Assembly: GCA_029641185.1 (NCBI GenBank)
Contig: JAPWGK010000014.1
Span: 62,001-126,000, forward strand
Length of the DNA stretch: 64,000 nucleotides
Reading direction: 5' to 3'
DNA from: Pseudofabraea citricarpa
Lineage: Eukaryota; Ascomycota; Leotiomycetes; Helotiales; Dermateaceae
Both the position numbers and the translations under genes were made by a program. This document shows positions 23,829 through 34,766 of this stretch, one piece after another. Under the pieces are notes generated by a model. It worked only from the letters and a program-made list of their open reading frames with translations, was not told the DNA's origin and did no database searches. Numbering within the stretch: the first letter of the stretch is position 1; each line of letters opens with the position of its first letter.

Positions 23829-24880
23829 ATGGCAAACGAGCATCGTGGACCGTTGCCTAACAATGTTTCTCTGCCTGCCGACGGTAGACTCCCTATACTC
23901 GTGATCTCATCCGATTCTACCTTCTTTCATCACAACCGCACCTACCTTTCTACCCTCTTTCACCACACCTGGACTTGTCTCAAAGCCCCCTTTCTTGTCA
24001 CTAGAACAATAATGAAAAGCGCAATAGAGTCATTTGCTCTTCTCACTGCGCTCGCGTTCGGGGACCCTTTGACTTCTTTGATTGTTTGCTTCTCCGGCAT
24101 GATTCTGGCGACGGAGCGTCATCTTTTGACGGTGCCTACTCCAAGTATCCTAAATCGGACTCTGTCTACATTCATAACTGCGGGTTCTTTGGCTTCCTTT
24201 GCCTATCTGGCCTTCAAACAGAGCAATGTTAAATCCGAGGAGATGGCATATAAGAAAGCTATACTTGGTATGAAGTATGATCATGAAAAATTTATGGCTA
24301 TCATCAACAATGGTTAGTAGCACAGATTACGAGATATAGAGAAGTTACACAACGGGTAACATATATCTACCTACCCGCTCCTCGTCCAAATACTGATTAT
24401 ATGCTAACTAACAACGCTTTCTATAGTCTAACGCCTTTAATCAAATAACCACTGCCAACACTTTCTTCGTCTTTCCTATGCCGTTACTCGATATGAACGA
24501 CTCTAACAACCAAGGCACGTAGCAGATATAGAATAGCGGAGTTATACAGCTAACCTTTCCAGGTCTTACATCTCTCAACCTTGTACCTCGCTCGCCACGA
24601 CAATATTTACTTGGTCAGAACTGCCGGCCTTCGAGCACGTTAATCTCGCACAATTGAACATTGGCTTGAGAATCTTTGATGGGAATGGTTATTGAACATG
24701 CTTGGTTGGCTTCATGGTTCATTGTTTTCATACTCTTCAAATTGTGTGTACACTATTGGCCAGCAATTGGGCGCTGGGTCTCAAATTAATAAAGCACAAA
24801 CAATCCCTTCCTCGTGCAAGTGCTTTCCATCAAAGTGACAACGAGTACTGTTTAACATCTTCGACAATAATGGGGATTCG
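23640..24880 (+). repeat. Copy 1 of a diverged tandem segmental duplication
   Basis: The segment matches 25010-26160 in the same orientation. Similarity covers the upstream region (GTACAACTTT...TTTCACC before the start), the gene body, the following intron-like stretch (GTTAGTAGCACAGATT, TGCTAACTAA, TTTCTATAG), the downstream GACCAGCAAT block and the CAAGTGCTTTCC block. Edges are approximate because the copies have drifted. Confidence 0.75.
23829..24317 (+). CDS. Small two-helix membrane protein, paralogue A
   Basis: 162 residues. A polar N-terminus leads into the shared motif STFFHHNRTYL at residues ~30-40. Two hydrophobic segments follow around residues 68-90 (FALLTALAF, LIVCFSGMILA) and 110-128 (FITAGSLASFAYLAF). 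The last 35 residues are charged and helical (SEEMAYKKAILGM, YDHEKFMAIINN). The frame ends GTTAG, which is also a plausible intron donor, and a good branch point and acceptor follow at about 24400-24425. The next stretch is conserved with the second copy mainly at third codon positions, so a further coding exon is possible. Family not recognised; the paralogue lies 1.4 kb downstream. Confidence 0.6.
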   Translation: MANEHRGPLPNNVSLPADGRLPILVISSDSTFFHHNRTYLSTLFHHTWTCLKAPFLVTRTIMKSAIESFALLTALAFGDPLTSLIVCFSGMILATERHLLTVPTPSILNRTLSTFITAGSLASFAYLAFKQSNVKSEEMAYKKAILGMKYDHEKFMAIINNG

Positions 24881-25009
24881 AAAACTTACTCCGCTGCTGG
24901 TACGCCATGGGCTGGCTTGGTTTTTGCTCGATTCGAGGCTTGAACAGATTGAGAGAGCAAGTGCTGATGACCCCCCCAAAAAACTGGAATGTGTTGACCT
25001 GTTAATTTA

Positions 25010-26160
25010 AATTGAAATTATCATTGGTCTTTAAGTGCCAGGGGCGTGAGCAGAACGAATCTGACGTGGCAATATACACTATCGCGCTAGGTAAACATAA
25101 TGCTAATACACATATAAGTATCGCACTCAAGATACTCTGTTCCTTCTTTATAGCCCCTACAAAGTACACCACGTCGTACAACTTTGTTTTTCACCGATTC
25201 ATTATCCTAACTGCATATTCACGATGGTTGACGGGCCTTATGGAGCCTTGCGCGGTAATATTACTCCGTCTGGACTTAGTACTTCTACCTTCTTTCATCA
25301 CAACCGAACCTACCTCGAAGATTCCACTATCATTGACAACACATTCACCCTTTACAAAGCTACATTTCTCGTTTTTCGCAAAATCATCCAGTCCGTCATG
25401 GAGATCCTTCTTACTTTGCTAACGGCGCTTATTGCAAAAATTGAAAATCCCTTCACCTTTTTGATAATTGCCATATTCTTCTTGCCAATTTTCGCAAGAA
25501 GAATCTTACCAGGTTCAAGCTCCAAGGCTCAGGTTATGTTTTTAGCTTGGGCTACGTGCACTTTCTTGGTATTGGCTGGTCTGGCTATAGCAGAAGAACG
25601 CCTTAAATATGAGCAGATGGCCCATGAGAAAGCCATAACTGGTATCAAAAATGATCATGAGAAATTCATGACTATTATCAAGAATGGTTAGTAGCACAGA
25701 TTGCGAGATATAAAGAAGTTATACTGATTACATGCTAACTAATACTGCTTTCTATAGTCCAACCCCTTTGATCAAATAACTACTGCGAATACTTTCTTCG
25801 TGTTTCCTATGCCATACTCGACATGAACGACTCCAATAGCCAAGGTACGTAGCAACTCGGAAAGGGGAGTCATACAGCTAACCTTCCCAGGTCATCTATC
25901 ACTCCAGGTTGACAGATCAACAGCTTGACAATACTTATTCGTTAGACCTGTCGACTTTTGGGCACAATTGGAAATTGGGTGGGAATTTTGGTGGAACTGG
26001 TTATGATATGGATTCGGCTTCAGGGTCGATCCCTTTTTCTCCCCTCCGACAGGGTTGTTCAATATTTGACCAGCAATCGGATGCTGAGCTTTAGATTGCT
26101 CAACAATAAACAATCTCCCCTTCTCACGCAAGTGCTTTCCGTATTCAAAAGTGAGGATTT
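25010..26160 (+). repeat. Copy 2 of the diverged tandem segmental duplication
   Basis: Partner of 23640-24880. Compared with copy 1 it lacks the ~45 bases between the donor-side block and TGCTAACTAA, and it has a one-base deletion in the conserved downstream stretch (near 25810). Confidence 0.75.
25224..25691 (+). CDS. Small two-helix membrane protein, paralogue B
   Basis: 155 residues, clearly related to paralogue A: STFFHHNRTYL near the N-terminus, two membrane segments (PFTFLIIAIFFLPIF at about 70-85 and MFLAWATCTFLVLAGLAIA at about 103-121) and the charged tail (YEQMAHEKAITGIKNDHEKFM). It ends at the same point as copy A, before the same GTTAGTAGC sequence. The conserved HHNRTYL and DHEKFM motifs in otherwise diverged copies suggest selection on those residues (inference). 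Function unknown. Confidence 0.6.
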   Translation: MVDGPYGALRGNITPSGLSTSTFFHHNRTYLEDSTIIDNTFTLYKATFLVFRKIIQSVMEILLTLLTALIAKIENPFTFLIIAIFFLPIFARRILPGSSSKAQVMFLAWATCTFLVLAGLAIAEERLKYEQMAHEKAITGIKNDHEKFMTIIKNG

Positions 26161-27033
26161 CTGTGAAAATGTGTACTTTGGCTGTAGCATCACCTGGACC
26201 TGACCTTCGGGCGGAGGTGTCGCGATACCAACAGTGAATGTCGTAAGCCTGAGTCATCTCTCAAAAAATTCGGCTGAATTCGCTTTTCTCAGGCACAAGT
26301 TCTAAAATGACTTGGGCGCAGGCCCCGCAACATACGCGTTGAAAGGACCTGGCAAGTATTGTGGCAAATAGCCGAGCGCCAAATGTCAAGGAAATCTGTA
26401 TAACGCCGCTTTCAGAGTCAACCTGGATACCACGATTATTGTTTCATTAAAACTGTTTGACTAATTGGGAAATGCTGCCTTGGCCCGGGGTCATGGAAGC
26501 AGTGCTTTTGGAGGTGTAGTGCTGTTTCACTTTGCTATGGGAGAAGGGAGCAACGGGAAAGTAATATATTTAGCGACCTTAGCTTCCGAAGTTCCGCAAC
26601 GAACTGCCAATTGGAAGACGGACCACAGTAAACCTTGAGAAGCCGGGAATTCAAAGTTTGGCAGAGTGGGTAGCTGATGGCAGCAGCTGTTATTCGAGTT
26701 GGCAGTTGGCTACAATGGGCTCGAATTCAAAATGTTTTGTTAGTTGGAACATAAGATTTGCGATATGTTTTCTTGCCCGGTAAGAACGCCGATTTCCCCA
26801 AAAGTCGTTTGGTATTCTTTCACGTTTGATATTCATCTCAACATCTAATCCAATGCAGCTATCCGTGTGGCTGTCTATTCTAAAATTCGCGTGTCTCGCA
26901 CGCCGTCTTTGTTTGTTACCATGCTTTCTATCTTGGCCATCTTCCAATACTCCCAACAACCTCCTCAGCATCAACTTTCATTTCCTCACCGCAAATTACT
27001 TCTCCCACGGACTCCCAGCTTCCTACCTAGAAG
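25692..27033. other. Duplication tail and promoter region of the flavoprotein gene
   Basis: The left part up to about 26160 belongs to the tandem duplication. The remaining ~870 bases show no gene I can support. Confidence 0.5.
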
Positions 27034-28282
27034 ATGAAGCATATCGTTATTGTCGGCGGCTCATTTGCGGGCGTGAGTACAGCGCATCGCCTTCTCAAGC
27101 AGGCTGCGAAGACTGCCACGAGCCCATTCAAAATCACACTGGTGTCGCGCGACAGCCACTTCTACTGGAATATCGCAGCCCCTCGCGGTCTTCTTCCTGG
27201 CCAGATTCCAGACGAAAAGTTGTTCCGACCTATCACGCTTGGCTTCGCGCAGTACCCCGTCGAGAAATTCAAATTCGTGCTCGGCTCTGCTACAGACATT
27301 GATGTCGAGGCAAAGCGGCTCAGGATCTCCGATCATGCAGGCAAAGAAACACACATCGATTACGACTTTCTTATCCTCGGTACCGGCTCGACTGCTCAGG
27401 CGGGTTTGCCTTTCAAATCACTCGGCTCGACGGAAGCGACCAAGCAGGCTCTGCATGATCTCCAGGCTCGTGTCGAAAAGGCCAATACTATTGCGGTAGT
27501 TGGTGGTGGTTCTACAGGTGTTGAGATCGCAGGCGAACTGGCATTTGAGTACGGAAGAGAGAAGGAGGTCATTCTGGTAAGTGTTCGATGGTAGATTGCC
27601 ATACATCTACTAACCTTTGTCTTCATAGATCTCGAATGGACCGACAGTTCTCGAAGGAAGACCAGCCAAAGTATCCGATGCAGCAATCAAGCAACTCAGA
27701 AAGCTCAAGGTACACCTGAAGCTGGACACGGAAGTCGTAACCTCAACACCACTAGATGGTCATGATCGCTCAGAGCTCACACTCTCTAGCGGTGTCAAAT
27801 TCGTTGTCGACTTGTGCATCCCAGCACTGGGCGTGCAGCCAAACTCGTCATATGTGCCCTCCCCGCTCCTCGACGATAACGGCTTTGTGAAAGTCGATGA
27901 GTATTTTCACGTTATAGGGACCGACGGAATCTGGGCTATTGGCGATGTGTCTAATGCAGAGCCACCACAATTATGGTTTGTTGACAAGCAGTCGAAGCAT
28001 CTGGCCAAGAACATGGTTCTTCTTCTCCAGGGAAAAGATCCTCTTCTTTACAAGACTGTTCCGATGGGTAGGTTGGTCTCTATTTTTGTTCTCTCTTTGG
28101 TACTTGAATGTATTTGCTAACTAATGTTTCGACCTCCAGGCGTGATCTTCGTTCAGATCGGAAAGAAGGGCGGCACGGGCCATATGGGAAAGATGAAGCT
28201 GCCAAGTTTCATCGTCAGGCTGGCCATGAAATCTTTGTTTTTAACCAGCTTTCCTCGCATAGTTGATGGTTCGAGATTCTGA
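27034..28282 (+). CDS. AIF/AMID-type FAD-dependent NAD(P)H oxidoreductase
   Basis: CDS is join(27034..27576,27629..28067,28140..28282), 374 residues. The introns are GTAAGT...TCATAG and GTAGGT...CTCCAG with CTAAC branch points. The N-terminal Rossmann motif VIVGGSFAGVSTA (about 5-17) binds FAD, and a second dinucleotide fold, IAVVGGGSTGVEIAGEL (about 149-165), binds NAD(P)H. ILGTGS and GIWAIGDVSN are the conserved FAD-contact motifs of the pyridine nucleotide-disulphide reductase family. There is no redox-active CxxC and no N-terminal targeting peptide, which fits the Aif1/AMID/FSP1-like group, quinone reductases at membranes or lipid droplets. The C-terminal part is basic. Physiological substrate not readable. 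Confidence 0.92.
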
Positions 28283-28871
28283 AGATATTAACTGGAGAGA
28301 TAAAGTATGGTGGCACCTGCTTTGTGCTTTGTACTGCTGATGAAATATTCATTGGATTGTTTTGCTTCTCAACTTTGCATTCAATGCAGCGCACTCGCGT
28401 GGAGTGAATGGATCTTCGAAAATCATGCTTTACAGAGAGATTTGCTTTTAGCATCACATTAGTCAAATTACCCTTAACCTTGAACAATTTCCAATGGCTG
28501 CTACTGGCTGTACTGTTCTGATTGATTTCTCGGTGATTCCCATGTCAAGGAAGAGATACATTTATATTTCCCTTTTCGGGGTTGTCTTCCCTTGCAATTC
28601 CTTCTCGGCACATGTATTTTGGGTGGCTAAATCTTTATTGCAGGATGCTTTGACCAAATTTCAATCCTTGTGTTATCCAATCGAATATCATTCTGATCAG
28701 TTACCGACCGAGCATCTATCTTCTAGTTCTTCATACAGCTAGCCATTTTGGAAAAGCAATTCGCAAGACGTGACAATTGCTTCAATTTGTATAGTATTCG
28801 GACAGATTGCAAAGAAACACAAAATAGATTAATTAGTGCGTAATGATTCTGCTGCCGCAGATATTTCATGT
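28283..28871. other. Intergenic between convergent genes
   Basis: 3' flanks of the flavoprotein gene and of the small secreted protein. I see no additional gene. Confidence 0.5.
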
Positions 28872-29262
28872 TTATGGCACGATAGTTTGCCCACCTCTCG
28901 TAACTTCGCTTCCTCCAATGCTTAGATCACCTCCATCATTGACTTGAATGCTCGTCCCAGCCGGAAGGATAATATCAGATCCACGGTCCGTTGTGATCTC
29001 GTTGGGCTCAAGCTCTACCGTTGCCTCCTCACCATCCACGGATACATCTGCTGCGCCTCCCACAAGCATAGTTGCACCGTTGGCTGTTGTTATCAGCTGT
29101 AATCCTGAGTCGGTTTTTGTTATTGTCGCTGAATCTGCCTGTCTCGCTTTGGGATCATTAGATGATGAAATTCATCGTTATTTAGTTTAGCATACCAAGA
29201 GAAGGGATGGTCATGGCGCTAGCTGTGGAGCACAGTAGGAGAGAAATGAATGAGATGCGCAT
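28872..29262 (-). CDS. Small secreted protein, cysteine-free mature part
   Basis: CDS is complement(join(28872..29146,29196..29262)), 113 residues. Exon 1 is a signal peptide (MRISFISLLLCSTASA, cleavage after ASA). The 49-base GTATGC...AAAG intron restores the frame as PSL-A-RQADS. The mature ~97 residues are acidic and rich in Thr, Gly, Val and Asp (ADVSVDGEEATVELEPN, DGGDLSIGGSEV), without cysteines, domains or membrane segments. The alternating hydrophobic pattern suggests a small beta structure. Secretion is well supported; the role is unknown, and wall component or secreted effector are both open. Confidence 0.72.
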
Positions 29263-32200
29263 GACGATGTTCTAAGGTCGATGATGACGTTATGAAGTGT
29301 AGAGAGAATAGCTGACGTTTAGAAGATATAGGTAAGTATATAGAATTAAACAGAGTCTAAAGAAACATTTGAAAGTAAAATGTATGATAAAGAGAGTAAT
29401 GATGCAATGAAAAGCTTTTCCAAGAAAGGGCGAAGAGGAAGGTATATGAAGTAAAACGCAGGCGGCTATAGCATCCAAGATATAAGCTAAGATCCGGGGA
29501 AGCCCCTTGACATGTACTGGAGGACCAATGAAAATCAAGCGAGCGATATGGATGGATGGATAGAGTTCAAAATGGAAACAAGCAACGGCCAAGTAGATGG
29601 GTATAGACGAACCTCATTACTATTTTCCGACTCCTGCGAAGCGATTGTGATGGCATTCCAGATCTTCGGGTGCGGTTCGCTGTTTGATGATATCGAAATT
29701 GGGATGGAATGCAGGTGTCAAAGCTGCTCGGTAAGCAGTCGGTCTCAAAGTTGATCCTCTTATTTATGCTGTTTTATGTATCCATGCTCATACAACGTTT
29801 AGAAACTCGCTACCGAACCTTCGCCGTCTTTTCTTCCCTTGCTTTGGATGATCCCGGTACAGAATGAATGCAAGAATTTATACATGATTTGTGATAAGCA
29901 ACTGGTTGGCTACATTATATTGATCGCATTTACTCCGATTGGCGAAATCTTGTTTATAGAAGAAGCAACGATCAAAAAGTCTTCGCATGTGGGGAACAAG
30001 ATCTGATAAAAAGAAATTAATGATTTTACAAAGCTGATAAATTGGATTGTGTAGAGTTCGAACCGCGGGAATAATCTCGCATCGTACTCATCGCGTACTC
30101 CAGCTTTGCATTGCGCATCGAGGATTAGAGATCGTGCAATATGATGACACAGCGGTGTATTTTTAGAGACCATAATCTGTGGTGCTATGGTGAGCTATCT
30201 ACTCTTGATTTAGAGTGCCATTTGGCTCCCTCACTCACAGTGTCGCTTGTCAAATATCATTCTCCAGCTTAACTCCATCGTGGCGGGTTTAAATCCCAAG
30301 AATAACCTGGATTTGTTTTGTCAAGAAGCAGTATTCTTATGGCTTTCATAGAACTGGCGAATCAGTCAAGATTCAAGAGACGAGAATTACTGGTAGATTT
30401 AAGACCAGCAACGTACTTACAAGTCGTCCAAATACAATTGTAAATAAGCCTTTTCATAGACCAGCAACATGCACAAGAAGAATCAATGAATCTACCAGCG
30501 GGATAACACAGGTCTGTCCGAGTTGGCAAGTTGCAGGAGTAAGTCTTAAAGTATCCCTCCCTGTTACTGGATCTGCAAAGCTTACATTATGCGTGAGTGA
30601 CAGAACACTCTTTTAATCCATTGCCAAATACCCATCAGCCTACTCAGTAAGTTGCGGTGTCATTTTGTCAAAACGAAGTAGCTCGCGTAGCGTGTCGGGG
30701 CTCGTTATCCAAGGCATTGCACTATAACTAACCTGCTGCTTCCAAAGCAGAAAAAGAAAATAAATAAAAAATAAAACCGACCAGAAGGAAATAGGAGAAA
30801 ACGTGAGGTAGTTCGCATAACCCAACGTTCCATGGGAGATTATTTAACCTACCAGCTCGGTAACCTAGAAAAGGAAAGGAGAATAAAAAGTACCAAGGTA
30901 TTATCCGATATATACCCAGCGATCGACAGGTTCCTACGCCGTTCGAACCAAGCGACGTTATGTGAGTCTTGAAGTAATTGGTCCCTGCGAAGCAGAAGCA
31001 TAAACACCGCGTGAGCGCTAAGTAGGTACGTAAGGTTTCCCGAAAAGGAACAATAGACTGCCGGCCGGTGACCAAACGATTGAGAGGTTGTAAACCTCGT
31101 CTCGGCTGGAGTTATGACAAGCATCGCAGACACGGTGGACATGTAGCGTAAGCATGAGGCTCTCAACACATCGACGCTAGGAGCGGGGTCTGCAGACACC
31201 TACACAAGTATACAAAGGATGGCACTGTGACTCTTGTGAGAGGCGGGAAAATGATCCGGGGAGGAAACTAGCAGAAATGATCATCTTTAATAGACAGGGG
31301 AGCAAAGTTAGCTTACTTCCAGCATATATCAAAAATTCAAAGGGATCAAGTCGCCTGAGAATTCGTGTTTTGGCGTATTTTCAAGAACATCACAAAGATG
31401 CTCGCCTCTAAAAGAAATAAAAAAATTAAGGGAGGAACATAATCCCGCCGAGACGGTCGCGAGGCTCGAGTGCGTGCTCACGGGAGACATAAGAGCACTT
31501 TAATTGGATTCGGATCTCCCCCGCCGGAGATAAGTTAGCGGTGATGTAAATTCCTGCGCGAAGTGAGGGTAGTATCTGAACCCGGAGTCATCATCAGTTT
31601 GGATGGTCCAATAAGCAGGATAGCAAGTGATCAATAGATCGTAGCGATAGTTTCGGGCCTGGCCATGAAGGATTGTGAAGTATTATTACCTGGGCCACTT
31701 TGCAGGCTGGTGATGGATGACTGTGAGATTCATTCTCCCGGATAATGTTGAGTCTGTACACAGATGGTGTCACACGCATAAGCTTACCTCCGGATGCATC
31801 TGAGGCTGGGACCATAACTTTCTGTGGCATTATTTTGTGTCTGATGGGCCTGGGACCATACAGACCAATCATCTTCATGGCTGTAACACAGACATCCCTA
31901 AAATGCGAACCACAACGCAGACACAGTGTGGCTCCGAAGGTTTTCGGGCTCGGCCGCCGTCAAAAGCCGCCAACGTTTATTCTGCCACCCCATAGGCTCA
32001 TAGGCTGGTGGAGGCAGTTTTCTAGGCTTCTGTACTCGCTGTGCTTGTGCGCTCTACCACAGACCAAGAGGCACAACTTCCATGAGGTTGTAGCCTTACC
32101 GTACGTATCGCCCAATAATCGTCCACTATTTCTTTACCCTGGGTTAAGGCAACCCTCCATTGCAGTGGCTAGACGACTCCAACAATGATGTCGCGCCCGC

Positions 32201-32476
32201 GATTACTTTACAGGCCCATTCGGGAGGCTCGTGGTCAGCCTCAGAAGGTATCCCATCGAGGCATGACATTTGGCGGGCAAGAGCGTAAGGAACACCAGAA
32301 TTGATATAAAGCACATCGTCTCCCTTCCCTGAAGATGGAAACAATTCAGCACGAAAAGCTTCTCCGCTTGGACCTGCACTTACACTTACTCCTTCGCCAG
32401 CCAATCATAATTCGTATAACATTAAAATTTTTGTTAAATATCCAACTAGTCTTTGCAATCTTTCCATCCTTCAACG
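29263..32476. other. Gene-poor region of 3.2 kb
   Basis: Several open frames of 80-150 codons exist on both strands (29290-29590, 30640-31200, 31594-32188), but none has a signal peptide, family motif, consistent splice sites or plausible composition. I treat them as chance frames. The last ~150 bases are AT-rich and should hold the promoter of the next gene. Confidence 0.5.
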
Positions 32477-32861
32477 ATGGCCCACCACACAACGGCATAC
32501 TCAAACAACTACTCCACCGACGCCGTCGATGGTTCGTACGATGGGTATGTACCAAGCATAGCTCTATGCCTCGCCCAGCAACTCACTACTATCCAAATTC
32601 ATCGCTAACATGGCCTGGCACCTTAGTTCCCAAGACAATCGCCAAGGCTATGCCACTTCCTTCACCAACACTGTCTACGATGCCAACTATAACATAAATC
32701 GCTTCGCCGACGAACAGGAAGCTCCAGCTCCGAGACAGAGCGAAAGTCACAGGGCAGAAAGTGACACCGTTGCTGCTTCCAGGAAGAAGATGGCCGAGAA
32801 GATGAAGGCTTTTGATAGAGCGTTCAAGTCAAAGAAGAGCTCGGGCTCCCGTCAGCCTTGA
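32477..32861 (+). CDS. Small basic-tailed protein of unknown function, paralogue 1
   Basis: CDS is join(32477..32544,32627..32861), 100 residues. The intron is GTATGT...CTAACATGG...CTTAG, phase 2. The N-terminal 45 residues are polar and Tyr/Asn-rich (AYSNNYSTDAVDGSYDG). The C-terminal 35 residues are a basic helix (RKKMAEKMKAFDRAFKSKK) ending in a Ser/Gly tail. There is no signal peptide or membrane segment, so it is probably cytoplasmic or nuclear. It shares intron position and phase, the helix pattern (KM-KK-FD--F-SKKS) and the Ser-Gly end with the gene at 34368, so the two are paralogues. Confidence 0.68.
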
Positions 32862-33691
32862 ACGAACTCATCCAGGCCATGAAACTGCATATTTAAGTGA
32901 TCGAAGCAGGAATATACTGTGAGTAGCTTGGTCTGCCGAATATCTGTGATGCATCATACACTGATGACTAACAGCGTGGGCAATGGACATCCTGTCTGTC
33001 CAGTTACCCTGACTGGATGAAGTCCATCCGGTCCATCTAATGGACAATATGAAAAACTCTCGCCTGGTGACAAACAGTGATTAAGAGTGATATCATACTT
33101 AGTGGCTTTAGACCCCGACCAATTCTTAGGTCATGTCTCTCGGCTGGATGACACTGTCGCTGTTGGAGCTGATTGGGCAAGAGGTGTCGATTGACACTCG
33201 TAAGCAACGAGTAGGAAGGATAAGAAGGGGACCTTGAGAAGATTGATTGATGTGAGCTTTGAAGAAACAAAATGTTGAACTGAGAACAGGCATACAAGAT
33301 GAGGGACATGCGTTTGGCCTGGGCTCAGTGAGTTGGCTGGTTGAGTGAGTGGGGTGCGGAGGGGGTCAGAAGAATCAACTGTCACCCCATGTAGGCAGGG
33401 TCAAGAGACCGACCGAAACCAAGTATGAGTTTCCCGACGATTTGCTTTAGCCGGTAGTGATAGAAACCGCCAATTGACCCTTGATTCTCGTTACTGCGTT
33501 GCGTACTCGCTTGTCTGAACATTCGTTAAGCGACGTTGAGATATTTACTGACAGAGAGATGTGATGCTTATTCATCCGTTACCAACCAAGATGAAAAGAA
33601 AGAATCCATAACGCGTCACACTCGTGAGATGCGATCGTATATATGTTGGGCACGCGAGGCTTCTCATCCACCATACCCAAACGAGACGAGA

Positions 33692-33861
33692 TGCCAAGTT
33701 GGTAAGCAAGGCTGCTTTTTTTGCTAAAAATAACGCCGACTTGGTAAGCAGGCTTCTCTACACAATCTGCGAGTAAGGCTGGCTTTCCTGTGAGAAAACA
33801 CCAGCTTGCTCAGCAAGGCTAGCCCTTTAACAAAAATAGCGCCGACTCGATAGGTAGGGCT
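33692..33861. repeat. Imperfect short repeats around TTGGTAAGCAAGGCT
   Basis: Copies are visible near 33692-33714, 33733-33753, 33770-33784, 33801-33823 and 33841-33860. They are separated by spacers that also share an AAAAATA(A/G)CGCCGAC block twice (about 33725 and 33831). Function unknown. Confidence 0.6.
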
Positions 33862-34195
33862 GTCCTCTGGTAGGAGAAATCATGCCAGATGGGTATGTTA
33901 TGATGGCATGTCCCGCTGTTGCCGGTGGCCTGAAAGAGTGAACTCGCTTGAGCTGATTCAACAGAGATCTCGTGTTGACTGCATACTCTATAGGCTGACT
34001 AATAAGTAGGTAGATGGCTACATTCCGAAAATTCTGTGCATGGCCGGATAGGCAAGGAAAAATTGGACCACGTCATCTGACTTGCGACATCTTACACAAA
34101 CTCACCCCGAGACCGTCAGTCGGAGGTATGGTTGCAACGGGGCAGACAAGTAACCTTTGTGCATAGCCATAGACAAACCTCTAAGCTTCAAAAAA

Positions 34196-34203
34196 TATAT
34201 AAA
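34196..34203 (+). promoter_or_regulatory. TATA box candidate for the 34368 gene
   Basis: TATATAAA lies 165 bases upstream of the proposed start codon, in an otherwise mixed-composition region. Position fits a core promoter with a leader of about 130 bases. Confidence 0.45.
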
Positions 34204-34367
34204 CTGGGCAAAGCTCTTCCAAAATGCTCAGACTGAAGTCAAGGAAAACTCCTGCCTCAAATCATCCAAACAAGCCATTTTCATTCTATCCACTTGTCTA
34301 GAATTTGAACAATCATAATTTATTTCAAGATACTTTGTTTATTCAACAATTGTCGAGGAGACCAATT

Positions 34368-34766
34368 ATGGCTAGCACATACAATTGTTCCACGGCTGCT
34401 GTTGCGGGCTCGAACTACGAGTAGGTTCATACATTTTCTAGCAGCGCTCAATGTCTTGGACAATGTATGAACAACCAATGCATATAGCACTCTTAGCAGT
34501 ATCTTGACTGACTTCAGTTTCGACGTAGGTTGGGTGATATAAGTCAAGAAACTCATGCTGCACTTTCAGGATCTGGAGACGACTATGCATATCGCATAAA
34601 GCGTTTTGAAAGAGATAGAGGCACTCAATATCCAGCGTCTCATACAGCCGATGACCAGACAGACGAGCAGGTCATCAGGACCGCCCAACGCAAGATGCGG
34701 AAAAAGCTCAAGTCCTTCGACAAGGTGTTTTATTCAAGTAAGAGCGCTGGCTCTCATGCTGGTTGA
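34368..34766 (+). CDS. Small basic-tailed protein of unknown function, paralogue 2
   Basis: CDS is join(34368..34420,34529..34766), 96 residues. The intron is GTAGGT...GACGTAG, phase 2 as in paralogue 1. The N-terminus (MASTYNCSTAAVAGSNYE) is polar; the middle is acidic (DDQTDEQ); the C-terminal helix RTAQRKMRKKLKSFDKVF and the tail SSKSAGSHAG match paralogue 1. The acceptor choice (GTAG|G at 34528) is set by reading frame; a TTCAG 12 bases earlier also exists but would change the frame. No known domain. Confidence 0.65.

Larger units (their letters stand above)
32862..34367. other. Intergenic between the two small paralogues, with short diverged repeats
   Basis: 1.5 kb without a supported gene. 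The interval 33692-33861 holds about five diverged copies of a ~22-base motif around the sequence TTGGTAAGCAAGGCT (see the repeat entry). Confidence 0.55.

Noticed and set aside
31745..32188. 147-codon plus-strand frame in the gene-poor 29-32 kb region.
   Set aside because: Composition looks random, with no signal peptide or motif, and the minus-strand frames here are equally long.
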